From positions 28,785-92,784 of the forward strand of contig CAYWOS010000008.1 in NCBI GenBank assembly GCA_964459985.1: a DNA stretch of 64,000 nucleotides. The letters are read 5' to 3'. Shown here piece by piece: positions 24,562 to 32,033 of this stretch (its first letter is position 1; each line of letters opens with the position of its first letter). The DNA comes from CAYWOS01 sp964459985 (lineage in GTDB: Bacteria; Bacillota; Clostridia; Christensenellales; Aristaeellaceae). A program made the position numbers and the translations under genes. A model generated the notes under the pieces. It saw nothing but the letters and a program-made list of their open reading frames with translations. It did no database searches and was not told where the DNA came from.

Positions 24562-26844
24562 ATGAATCTGGCGCAGTTGCTCGAAAGGCTTCGCGGGCAG
24601 GAAGACTTCATGCGGCAGGTGACGCATTGGCGCGTGATCCCGGCAAGGGAAGCGCGCTACGCGGCGTTCCCCGAAGGGATCGACCCGCGCCTGCCCGAAG
24701 CGCTCGAAAAGCACGGCATTCATCAGCTATACACGCATCAGGCGGCGTGCGTCGAGGCGGCGCGGCAGGGCAAGGATTACGTCGTCGTTACGCCGACGGC
24801 GAGCGGCAAGACGCTTTGCTATAACCTGCCCGTGCTCAACGCGATCCTGCGCGATCCCGACGCGCGCGCGCTGTACCTGTTCCCCACCAAGGCGCTGTCC
24901 GCCGATCAGGTGAGCGAGTTGTACGAGCTGATCACATGCCTCGGCGTCGACATCAAAACGTACACCTACGACGGCGATACGCCGGGCGCTGCGCGCAAGG
25001 CGGTGCGTCAGGCGGGGCACGTCGTTGTGACCAATCCCGATATGCTCCACAGCGGTATTCTGCCGCATCACACGCGCTGGGTCAAGCTGTTTGAAAACCT
25101 CAAATACATCGCGATCGACGAAATCCACGCCTATCGCGGCGTGTTCGGCTCCAACCTCGCCAACGTGCTGCGCCGCCTTGTGCGCCTGTGCGAGTTTTAC
25201 GGCAGTCATCCGCAGTTTATCCTGTGCAGCGCCACCATTCAAAACCCCAAAGAACTTGCGGAAACGCTCACGGGGCGCGAAATCGCGCTGATCGACGACA
25301 ACGGCGCGCCGTCCGGCGAAAGGCATTTCATCTTCTATAACCCGCCCGTCGTCAACGAGCAGCTCGGCATCAGGCAGGGCGTGCTGGGCGAAACGAGGCG
25401 GCTGTCGAGCCTGCTGGTGCGCAACGGCGTGCAGTCCATCGTGTTCGCGAAAAGCCGGCTGCAGGTCGAAGTGCTGACAAGGCAGCTCAAGGAGCTCGTC
25501 ACCGATCCCATCGGCAACTCGGGGCGCGTGCGCGGCTATCGCGGCGGTTATCTCGCCACCGAGCGCCGCGAGATCGAGCAGGGACTGCGCGCCGGGCGCA
25601 TCGACGCCGTGGTATCGACCAACGCGCTCGAACTGGGCATCGATATCGGCGCGCTGGAAGCGTGCGTGCTGTGCGGCTATCCGGGCACCATCGCCTCGAC
25701 GTGGCAGCAGGCGGGGCGCGCCGGGCGGCGTCACGGCGTATCGGCAACCTTTTTGATCGCTTCATCGAGCGCCATCGACCAGTTCATCATCACGCATCCC
25801 GATTACTTTTTCGGGCAGTCGCCCGAGAACGCGCTGCTCAACCCCGACAACCTGTACGTGCTGCTCAATCACGTCAAATGCGCCGCCTACGAGCTCCCCT
25901 TCCGCGCGGAAGAGGCGTTCGGCAACGCGCCGGGCACGGGCGAAATGCTTGATTATCTGGAGGAAGCCGAGATCCTGCGCCGCGTCGGCGACACCTATCA
26001 CTGGATGGCGGAGGATTTCCCGGCGAGCGAAATGAGCCTGCGCACCGCGATGACGGAGAATTACCTGATCACCGACATCACCGATCCCGCGCATCCGCGC
26101 ATGGTGGGCGAAATGGACCGATTCACCGTGCCGATGCTTTTGCACGAAAACGCCATCTACATGCACGAGGGGCAGACCTATCAGGTCGAAAAGCTCGATT
26201 TTGACGGCTGCCGCGCGTATATTAAGAAGGTGGAAACCGATTACTATACCGACGCCGATCTCAACATCAGCTTGAGCCTGCTCGACATCGAGCTTGAAGA
26301 AGAGAACGCGGCGCTGGGCGAGGTCAAGGTGACGGCGCTGGTCAAAATCTTCAAGAAAATGCGGTTTGAGAACAACGAAAACCTCGGCTTCGGGCCCGTG
26401 CGCCTGCCCGAGACCGATATGCACACGACGGCGGCATGGCTGACGCTGCCCGAAAGCATATCGGGCAAGTACGACAAGGACGATCTGCAAAGCGGGATGC
26501 TGGGCGTGATGAACCTGATGCGCATCATCTGCCCGCTTTATCTCATGTGTTCGCCGCGCGATATCGCCGTGACGTATCAGGCGAAATGCCCCTTCACGGG
26601 CAAACCGACGCTGATTATGTACGACAACTGTCCGGGCGGCGTCGGACTGGCCGAGAAAGCCTTTCGGATGCGCGACACGCTGCTGGAGCGGGCGCTCGGC
26701 GTGGCGCTCGACTGCGACTGCGAGCAGGGCTGCCCCTCATGCGTCGGCCCGGTTAAGCAAATTGGCGAGCGCGGCAAGGCGACGGCGCTGCGCCTGCTCA
26801 GGGAAATGCTGGCGGAAGGCGGTGCGTGCGATGCCCCCGCTTGA
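24562..26844 (+). CDS. mrfA: DEXH helicase with DUF1998 zinc module (MrfA/YprA type)
   Basis: A 760-aa superfamily 2 helicase. In Bacillus subtilis MrfA acts in repair of mitomycin C damage. Here Walker A is PTASGKT (78-84), the DEXH box is IAIDEIHAY, motif III is LCSATI, and motif VI is QQAGRAGRR. The C-terminal DUF1998-type part contains MYDNCPGGVGLAEKAF and a four-Cys zinc site, CDCEQGCPSC. The start is ATG 24562 with GGGAGGG upstream. The SpoU methyltransferase gene begins inside its last 14 bp, so the operon is tightly packed. Confidence 0.88.
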   Translation: MNLAQLLERLRGQEDFMRQVTHWRVIPAREARYAAFPEGIDPRLPEALEKHGIHQLYTHQAACVEAARQGKDYVVVTPTASGKTLCYNLPVLNAILRDPDARALYLFPTKALSADQVSELYELITCLGVDIKTYTYDGDTPGAARKAVRQAGHVVVTNPDMLHSGILPHHTRWVKLFENLKYIAIDEIHAYRGVFGSNLANVLRRLVRLCEFYGSHPQFILCSATIQNPKELAETLTGREIALIDDNGAPSGERHFIFYNPPVVNEQLGIRQGVLGETRRLSSLLVRNGVQSIVFAKSRLQVEVLTRQLKELVTDPIGNSGRVRGYRGGYLATERREIEQGLRAGRIDAVVSTNALELGIDIGALEACVLCGYPGTIASTWQQAGRAGRRHGVSATFLIASSSAIDQFIITHPDYFFGQSPENALLNPDNLYVLLNHVKCAAYELPFRAEEAFGNAPGTGEMLDYLEEAEILRRVGDTYHWMAEDFPASEMSLRTAMTENYLITDITDPAHPRMVGEMDRFTVPMLLHENAIYMHEGQTYQVEKLDFDGCRAYIKKVETDYYTDADLNISLSLLDIELEEENAALGEVKVTALVKIFKKMRFENNENLGFGPVRLPETDMHTTAAWLTLPESISGKYDKDDLQSGMLGVMNLMRIICPLYLMCSPRDIAVTYQAKCPFTGKPTLIMYDNCPGGVGLAEKAFRMRDTLLERALGVALDCDCEQGCPSCVGPVKQIGERGKATALRLLREMLAEGGACDAPA

Positions 26845-27577
26845 AAAGTATGACCGCGCGCTCCCCTACTCCTACGCGCCGGGCATGTTCCCGGCGATGG
26901 AGGCGCTTTTGCGCAAGCCCGGGCGCGTCCGGCGGCTGCTCGTTTCCGAGCGCGCCGAAAAGACCGCGGGCATGGACAAACTGCGCGCGCTGTGCGATCA
27001 GCATTCCGTCCGCATGGAGACGGCCGACAGGGCGCTGCAAAGGATATCGGGCAAGGACAACTGCTTCGCGGCGGCGGTGTTCGACAAATGGACGGATGAT
27101 TTGCAGCCGGGAAAGCATATCGTGCTGCACCATATTGCCGACGCGGGCAATCTGGGCACCATCCTGCGAACGGCGCTCGGTCTGGGCTATCGGGATATCG
27201 CCGTCATCCGTCCCGCCGCCGATCCCTTCGAGCCGCACACCGTGCGCGCGTGCATGGGCGCGGTGTTCTCGCTCCGGCTGCGCGAGTACGACGATTTTTC
27301 GGAGTACCGCGCCGCTTTCCCCGGTCAAACGCTTTATCCCTTCATGCTGGACGGCGCCCTGCCGCTCAAAGAAGCGGTCAAAACGGCGAGAAGCCCGTTT
27401 TCCCTGATCTTCGGCAACGAGGGCGCGGGGCTGCCCGGAGAGTTTTCCGCTTTCGGACAAGCGGTGCGCATCGAACAGAACGACATGGTGGATTCGCTCA
27501 ATCTCTCGGTCGCGGCGGCGATCGGCATGTATCGGTTTACGGAGGCGGACAATGGATCAGACAAGGATAAGGAATGA
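26831..27577 (+). CDS. RNA 2'-O-methyltransferase, SpoU/TrmH family
   Basis: A 248-aa SPOUT methyltransferase that would methylate a ribose in rRNA or tRNA with SAM. The three family motifs are present: motif 1 DAGNLGTILRTALGLG, motif 2 FSLIFGNEGAGLP and motif 3 IEQNDMVDSLNLSVAAAIGMY. An N-terminal substrate-binding part of about 95 residues precedes them. The ATG at 26831 follows GAAGGCGG and lies within the end of mrfA; the stop lies within the start of the UPF0340 gene. The target base is unknown. Confidence 0.87.
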   Translation: MPPLEKYDRALPYSYAPGMFPAMEALLRKPGRVRRLLVSERAEKTAGMDKLRALCDQHSVRMETADRALQRISGKDNCFAAAVFDKWTDDLQPGKHIVLHHIADAGNLGTILRTALGLGYRDIAVIRPAADPFEPHTVRACMGAVFSLRLREYDDFSEYRAAFPGQTLYPFMLDGALPLKEAVKTARSPFSLIFGNEGAGLPGEFSAFGQAVRIEQNDMVDSLNLSVAAAIGMYRFTEADNGSDKDKE

Positions 27578-28088
27578 CCTGCGCGCCGCGCTGACGGCGC
27601 TCGCGGAAAAGCTCGACAGGGGCGCGATGATCGTGTTCGGCTGCTCGACCAGCGAAATCGCGGGCGGACATATCGGCAAGGCGAGCGTGCCCGAGATCGG
27701 GCAGTGGGTCGCCGAAACGGCGATCGATTTCTGCGCGGAAAACGGTTTTATCCCCGCGTTTCAGTGCTGCGAGCATTTGAACCGCTCGCTCGTGATCGAA
27801 AAAACGATCGCCCTGCGCGAGCGCTGCGAGCGCGTGCTCGCCGTCCCGCAGCCCAAGGCGGGCGGCAGCGTGCCGGCGGCGGCGTGGAAACTGATGAACG
27901 AGCCGACGCTTGTGCGCGAGGTATCGGCGGACGCCGGCGTCGATATCGGCGACACGCTGATCGGCATGCACATCCGTCCCGTCGCCGTGCCGCTGCGCTG
28001 CGATATCGGGAAAATCGGCGAGGCCAATCTGGTGATGGCGTTCTCCCGCCTGCCCTACACCGGCGGCGCGAGAGCGGTATACGAGTGA
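27552..28088 (+). CDS. ywlG: UPF0340/TIGR01440 family protein (YwlG-like)
   Basis: A 178-aa conserved Bacillota protein of unknown biochemical role. Characteristic segments are IVFGCSTSEIAGGHIGKAS, QCCEHLNRSLVIE (with paired Cys and a His), VPQPKAGGSVPAAAW and GDTLIGMHIRPVAVPLR. The start ATG has GGAGG upstream and overlaps the preceding gene by 26 bp. Size matches the family (about 180 residues). Confidence 0.85.
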   Translation: MDQTRIRNDLRAALTALAEKLDRGAMIVFGCSTSEIAGGHIGKASVPEIGQWVAETAIDFCAENGFIPAFQCCEHLNRSLVIEKTIALRERCERVLAVPQPKAGGSVPAAAWKLMNEPTLVREVSADAGVDIGDTLIGMHIRPVAVPLRCDIGKIGEANLVMAFSRLPYTGGARAVYE

Positions 28089-28108
28089 AGAATCAGGGGG
28101 ACACATCT

Positions 28109-29917
28109 TTGACGAACGACCGCCTTTCTCATATCCGCAACTTCTGCATCATCGCGCACATCGATCACGGCAAATCAACGCTCGCCGACCGCATCCTCGA
28201 ATTGACGGGCGTGTTCGAGCAGCGCGAAATGGTCGAGCAAATCCTGGACAGCATGGATCTCGAGCGCGAGCGCGGCATCACCATCAAATCCAAGGCCGTG
28301 CGCATGAACTACACCGCGCTGAACGGCGAAACCTATACGCTCAACCTGATCGACACGCCGGGCCACGTCGATTTCTCCTACGAGGTCAGCCGCGCGCTGG
28401 CGGCGTGCGAGGGCGCGTTGCTCGTCGTGGACGCCACGCAGGGCGTCGAGGCGCAGACGCTCGCCAACGTCTACATGGCGCTCGAGCACAATCTGGAAAC
28501 GGTGCCCGTCATCAACAAAATCGACCTGCCCAGCGCCCAGCCCGAGGAAACCAAGCGCGAGATCGAGGAGGATATCGGGCTGGACACCGAGGGCGCGCCG
28601 CTCATCTCGGCGAAAATGGGCATTGGTATCCGGGACGTGCTCGAGGCCGTCGTCGGGCGCGTCCCGCCGCCCAAGGGCGATCGGGACAAGCCGCTCCGCG
28701 CGCTGGTGTTCGACGCGACGTACGACAACTATCGCGGCGCGATCTGCTTTGTCCGCGTGATGGAAGGCCGGGCGTACCCCGGCATGAGAATGCGCATGAT
28801 GCAGACGGGCGCCGAGTTCGACGTCGTCGAGGTCGGCACGTTCAGCCCGGGCTTTGCGCCCTGCGCCGAGCTGCTGCCGGGCGACGTCGGCTATGTGTCG
28901 GCGTCCATCAAGGACGTGCGCGACACGCGCGTGGGCGACACCATCACCGACGCCGCCGCGCCCGCGTCGGAAGCGCTGCCCGGCTACCGCGAGGTGCAGC
29001 CGGTGGTGTTCTGCGGCATTTATCCCGCCGACGGCGCGGACTACGACAACCTGCGCGACGCGCTTGAAAAGCTGCGCATGAACGACGCTTCGGTCTCCTT
29101 CGAGCCGGAAACGTCGGTCGCGCTGGGCTACGGCTTCCGCTGCGGATTTCTCGGGCTTTTGCACATGGAAATCATTCAGGAGCGGCTGGAGCGCGAGTTC
29201 GATCTCGATCTGGTCACCACCGCGCCCAGCGTTATCTATGAGATTCAAAAGACCGACGGCGCCGAAATGACCATCGACAACCCGACCAACCTGCCGCCCG
29301 TCACCGAGATCGCCGTCATGCGCGAGCCGTTCGTCCGCGCGACCATCTACACGCCGCAGGAATTCGTCGGCACGCTGATGGATCTGTCGCAGGACAAGCG
29401 CGGCACGTTCGTCGATATGCAGTACGAGGGCTCGCGCGTCCGCCTCATCTACGATATCCCGCTCAACGAAATCATTTTCGATTACTTCGACCAGCTCAAA
29501 AGCCGAAGCCGGGGCTACGCCTCATTCGATTACGAGATCACGGGGTACAAGCAAAGCGATCTGGTCAAGCTCGACATCCTGCTCAACGGCGATATCTGCG
29601 ACGCCTTCACCATGATCGTCCACCGCGACAAGGCCTACGCGCGCGGCCGCATCATCGCCGAAAAGCTCAAGGACGTCATTCCGCGCCAGCAGTTTGAAAT
29701 CCCCATTCAGGCGGCGATCGGCGGCAAAATCATCGCGCGCGAGACCGTCAAGGCGGTGCGCAAGGACGTGCTGGCCAAGTGCTACGGCGGCGATATCACA
29801 CGCAAAAAGAAGCTGCTGGAGAAGCAAAAAGAGGGCAAAAAGCGGATGCGCCAGTTCGGCACGGTCGAGCTTCCCGGCGAGGCGTTCATGGCGGTACTGA
29901 AAATGGGGGACGATTGA
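28109..29917 (+). CDS. lepA: Elongation factor 4 (LepA)
   Basis: A 602-aa translational GTPase that acts on stalled or back-translocating ribosomes and on initiation efficiency. G1 is AHIDHGKST, G3 DTPGHVDF and G4 NKID; the LepA-specific C-terminal domain contains GGDITRKKKLLEKQKEGKKRM, close to the universal end FMAVLKM. I take TTG 28109 as the start because AGGGGGA lies about 6 nt upstream, and the resulting length is standard; GTG 28085 would put that site inside the coding region. It lies 20 bp after the YwlG stop. Confidence 0.95.
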   Translation: MTNDRLSHIRNFCIIAHIDHGKSTLADRILELTGVFEQREMVEQILDSMDLERERGITIKSKAVRMNYTALNGETYTLNLIDTPGHVDFSYEVSRALAACEGALLVVDATQGVEAQTLANVYMALEHNLETVPVINKIDLPSAQPEETKREIEEDIGLDTEGAPLISAKMGIGIRDVLEAVVGRVPPPKGDRDKPLRALVFDATYDNYRGAICFVRVMEGRAYPGMRMRMMQTGAEFDVVEVGTFSPGFAPCAELLPGDVGYVSASIKDVRDTRVGDTITDAAAPASEALPGYREVQPVVFCGIYPADGADYDNLRDALEKLRMNDASVSFEPETSVALGYGFRCGFLGLLHMEIIQERLEREFDLDLVTTAPSVIYEIQKTDGAEMTIDNPTNLPPVTEIAVMREPFVRATIYTPQEFVGTLMDLSQDKRGTFVDMQYEGSRVRLIYDIPLNEIIFDYFDQLKSRSRGYASFDYEITGYKQSDLVKLDILLNGDICDAFTMIVHRDKAYARGRIIAEKLKDVIPRQQFEIPIQAAIGGKIIARETVKAVRKDVLAKCYGGDITRKKKLLEKQKEGKKRMRQFGTVELPGEAFMAVLKMGDD

Positions 29918-29933
29918 GGACAAGGAGGATTCT

Positions 29934-30215
29934 ATGCCGACGGAACAACGCATCCGCGAGGCGCTGCATCATCTGAAGCCCGCCTACGCGCTCAAATCGG
30001 TCAGTATCTTCGGCTCCTACGCGGAGGGGCGCGCCACACGCGGAAGCGATCTCGATCTGCTTGTGGAATTTGAACAGTCCGCCGTGTCGCTCGTCCAAAT
30101 GAACGCCCTCAAATACGATTTGGAGGACGCGCTCGGACTTCCCGTCGATATCGTCCACGCGCCCCTGCCCGCGGGCAGCATGATCCGCCCCGGAAAGGTG
30201 GTGCGCGTGCTTTGA
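29934..30215 (+). CDS. mntA: MntA-like minimal nucleotidyltransferase (antitoxin)
   Basis: A 93-aa minimal nucleotidyltransferase with the GSX10DXD signature (Gly27-Ser28 and Asp39, Asp41 in GSYAEGRATRGSDLDLLVEF). In known MntA/HepT pairs the MNT protein adds AMP to a Tyr of the HepT toxin and so neutralises it. It stands 16 bp after lepA with AAGGAGG upstream and shares 4 bp with the HepT gene. Confidence 0.85.
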   Translation: MPTEQRIREALHHLKPAYALKSVSIFGSYAEGRATRGSDLDLLVEFEQSAVSLVQMNALKYDLEDALGLPVDIVHAPLPAGSMIRPGKVVRVL

Positions 30216-30553
30216 CAGAACGGGATCGCCGGATTCTACAAACCATTCTTTCCGAGATCGCCGTCATGCGCGGCTTTTTAGCCGATATGACGCTCAACGA
30301 ATTCATGAAGGACGAACGCACGGCGCGCGCCGTCAGCATGACGCTTGTAAACATCGGCGAGCTGGTCAAGCATGTCGGCGCCGATGTCAGGGAACTGTCC
30401 CCGCACATCGCTTGGCGAGCGATCGCCGGGATGCGCGACGTAACGGCGCATAAATACCAAACGCTCCGTAAAGAGGACGTTTATAAAACCTGCGTTGAAG
30501 ACATCGAGGCGCTTGGACGGCAAATCGAATCTCTGCTTGAAGCGTCGTCCTGA
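30212..30553 (+). CDS. hepT: HepT-like HEPN ribonuclease toxin (DUF86)
   Basis: A 113-aa all-helical HEPN protein. The RX4HXY catalytic motif is intact: Arg75, His80 and Tyr82 in RDVTAHKY. HepT toxins cut RNA; the Tyr is the site modified by MntA. The start is TTG at 30212 overlapping the mntA stop (TTGA), so the antitoxin is translated first. With all motifs kept, the pair looks functional. Confidence 0.86.
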   Translation: MTERDRRILQTILSEIAVMRGFLADMTLNEFMKDERTARAVSMTLVNIGELVKHVGADVRELSPHIAWRAIAGMRDVTAHKYQTLRKEDVYKTCVEDIEALGRQIESLLEASS

Positions 30554-30560
30554 TGGCTTT

Positions 30561-30643
30561 CAAACGAATGGAAACGCCTTTCCCGAGCGTTCGGCGCGGC
30601 GGTTAAGCCGTGCGCGAGACGAGCGGAAAAGGCGTTTCGTTTG
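30561..30643. terminator. Long hairpin between convergent hepT and spo0A, probable two-way terminator
   Basis: CAAACGA (30561-30567) and GGAAACGCCTTTCC (30570-30583) pair with GGAAAAGGCGTTTC (30625-30638) and CGTTTG (30638-30643), with an inner GCGCGGC/GCCGTGCGC stem. It fills the 103-bp gap between the two converging genes. No long T-run is present, so efficiency is uncertain. Confidence 0.55.
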
Positions 30644-30656
30644 TAGCGATCAGTCG

Positions 30657-31430
30657 TCAGGCCGTCCTGTCCATCGACAGTTTGTCGGCGATGAGCGCGA
30701 TGAACTCGCCGTTGGTGGGCTTCACGTCGGGGAACACCACGGTGCATCCGAACGCGGCGTTGAGCGATTCGACGCGGCCACGGTTCCACGCGACCTCGAT
30801 GGCGTGGCGAATGGCGCGCTCGACCTTGCTGGAGGTCGTGCAGTATTTCTTGGCGATAGAGGGATACAATTCCTTGGTGATGGCGCCCGTCAGCGAAGGA
30901 TTGGCGATGACCAATTTGATCGCTTCGCGCAGGAACTGATAGCCTTTGATATGCGCCGGCATTCCGAGCGTCAGGAACAGATTGGACAGTTTATCGTCAA
31001 GCGATATCCCCGGCATATGCAAATGAAACTCGACATTGCTGGGGACAACGCGTTTTTCTTTCGCAAGATCGCGAATGCGGTCGAGCAGCACGGGCAGCTC
31101 GATCGGTTTGACCATGTAGTAGCTCGCGCCCAGTTCGATGGCGCGCTGAATGAAATCATCCCTGCACAACGCGGTGACAGCGATCACCTTGGGGCGCATT
31201 TCTTCGCTCATGCCGTTGAGCTGCACGAGCACGCCGAAGCCGTCCATCAGCGGCATGATCATATCCAGAAGCATCACGTCGACGCGATGCTCCCTGAGGA
31301 ACCTGATCGCCGCCTGTCCGTCCGCCGCCTCGCCGACCACCGTGATATCCGGCCGTCCGGCAAGGAACGTATGCATTGCCTCCCTGACCTCCTCGTTGTC
31401 GTCCACGATGAGCACACGGGTGTTTGCCAT
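30657..31430 (-). CDS. spo0A: Stage 0 sporulation protein A, master response regulator
   Basis: A 257-aa DNA-binding response regulator that commits cells to sporulation. The receiver domain (1-120) has the acidic pair Asp10-Asp11, phosphoacceptor Asp56 in MLLDMIMPLMDG and the conserved Lys in MVKPIELP. After a variable linker the Spo0A-specific C-terminal domain follows, with GYQFLREAIKLV, LYPSIAKKYCTTSSKVERAIRHAIE (recognition helix) and NGEFIALIADKL. Length and motifs are complete. Upstream are a good promoter (31524-31551) and two tandem 0A boxes (31607-31623), pointing to autoregulation. Its presence says the organism belongs to a sporulating Bacillota lineage. Confidence 0.96.
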   Translation of the reverse strand: MANTRVLIVDDNEEVREAMHTFLAGRPDITVVGEAADGQAAIRFLREHRVDVMLLDMIMPLMDGFGVLVQLNGMSEEMRPKVIAVTALCRDDFIQRAIELGASYYMVKPIELPVLLDRIRDLAKEKRVVPSNVEFHLHMPGISLDDKLSNLFLTLGMPAHIKGYQFLREAIKLVIANPSLTGAITKELYPSIAKKYCTTSSKVERAIRHAIEVAWNRGRVESLNAAFGCTVVFPDVKPTNGEFIALIADKLSMDRTA

Positions 31431-31523
31431 GTTGAACCAATCCTTTCTTGTTTAGTTTTGTCTCGTGCGCAGCGCTGACCGAATCCGATGTTTCTTTCAG
31501 CTTTTCGCACGTTTATGTGCCGC

Positions 31524-31551
31524 ATTATATCATATCGGAGTGGAAAATCAA
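31524..31551 (-). promoter_or_regulatory. spo0A promoter
   Basis: Minus strand TTGATT (31551-31546), 16-bp spacer, TATAAT (31529-31524), about 94 bp upstream of the ATG. A sigma-A type promoter; no convincing sigma-H promoter was found. Confidence 0.7.
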
Positions 31552-31606
31552 GCCTAATTATTCTTATAGAAGCATTCACGACAAATGATCTGATCGAAGG
31601 TCAGGT

Positions 31607-31623
31607 TTCGACATTGTTCGACA
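31607..31623 (-). promoter_or_regulatory. Two tandem Spo0A-binding sites (0A boxes)
   Basis: The minus strand reads TGTCGAA twice (31623-31617 and 31613-31607), one helical turn (10 bp) apart, about 56 bp upstream of the -35. Both are exact matches to the 0A-box core. A further partial site (TTTGTCGTG, 31585-31577) lies between them and the promoter. Confidence 0.72.
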
Positions 31624-32033
31624 CCAGTTGATACGGTTTCTTTACGAATCGGCTTTGTTTTGCGTCAAAGGCATGTCAAAACTGTTCCGTTTTAAACAAT
31701 TGCTTAACTGATTTGATCAAAAAAACCGTTTTCTTCATATATTTCATCGATTTTTGCTCCAAAAAACAATATAAATACAATTTTGGATGGAAAACGTTTG
31801 CCCCGGCCTCTGCGGCGAGTCCTTGCCGACCAACCGAGTTTGAAACAGCGGGGGCTCTTTCTTCTCGACACAACAGGCAGGAAGCTTGAACAGGCAGAGA
31901 TACTCCTGCTCGCGGTATCGACGAAACGTTTTGGACATGCCGCGTTTTTGCGGCACGGAAGAAAACGGAGACGCCGCGCGATGTCCTCCGCAGGACTTCA
32001 TGCTCGCGCCTGGCGGTTCATTTTACGGATTAA
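31624..32033. other. Intergenic region without a gene; short palindromes and AAACGTTT sites
   Basis: No supportable coding region. The left part (to about 31790) is AT-rich. Two AAACGTTT cores occur (31792-31799 and 31924-31931), the same core as in the LacI-type operators at 35466-35473 and 35618-35625. Hairpins TGCCGC/GCGGCA (31938-31955) and GTCCT/AGGAC (31983-31996) follow near the end of the phosphorylase gene. Confidence 0.5.

Noticed and set aside
28085..28108. GTG start for lepA
   Set aside because: Would place the AGGGGGA ribosome binding site inside the gene; TTG 28109 gives the standard LepA N terminus.
31786..31802. CcpA cre site near ATGGAAAACGTTTGCC
   Set aside because: One base too long between the conserved TG and CG positions of the cre consensus, and it lies downstream of both neighbouring genes.
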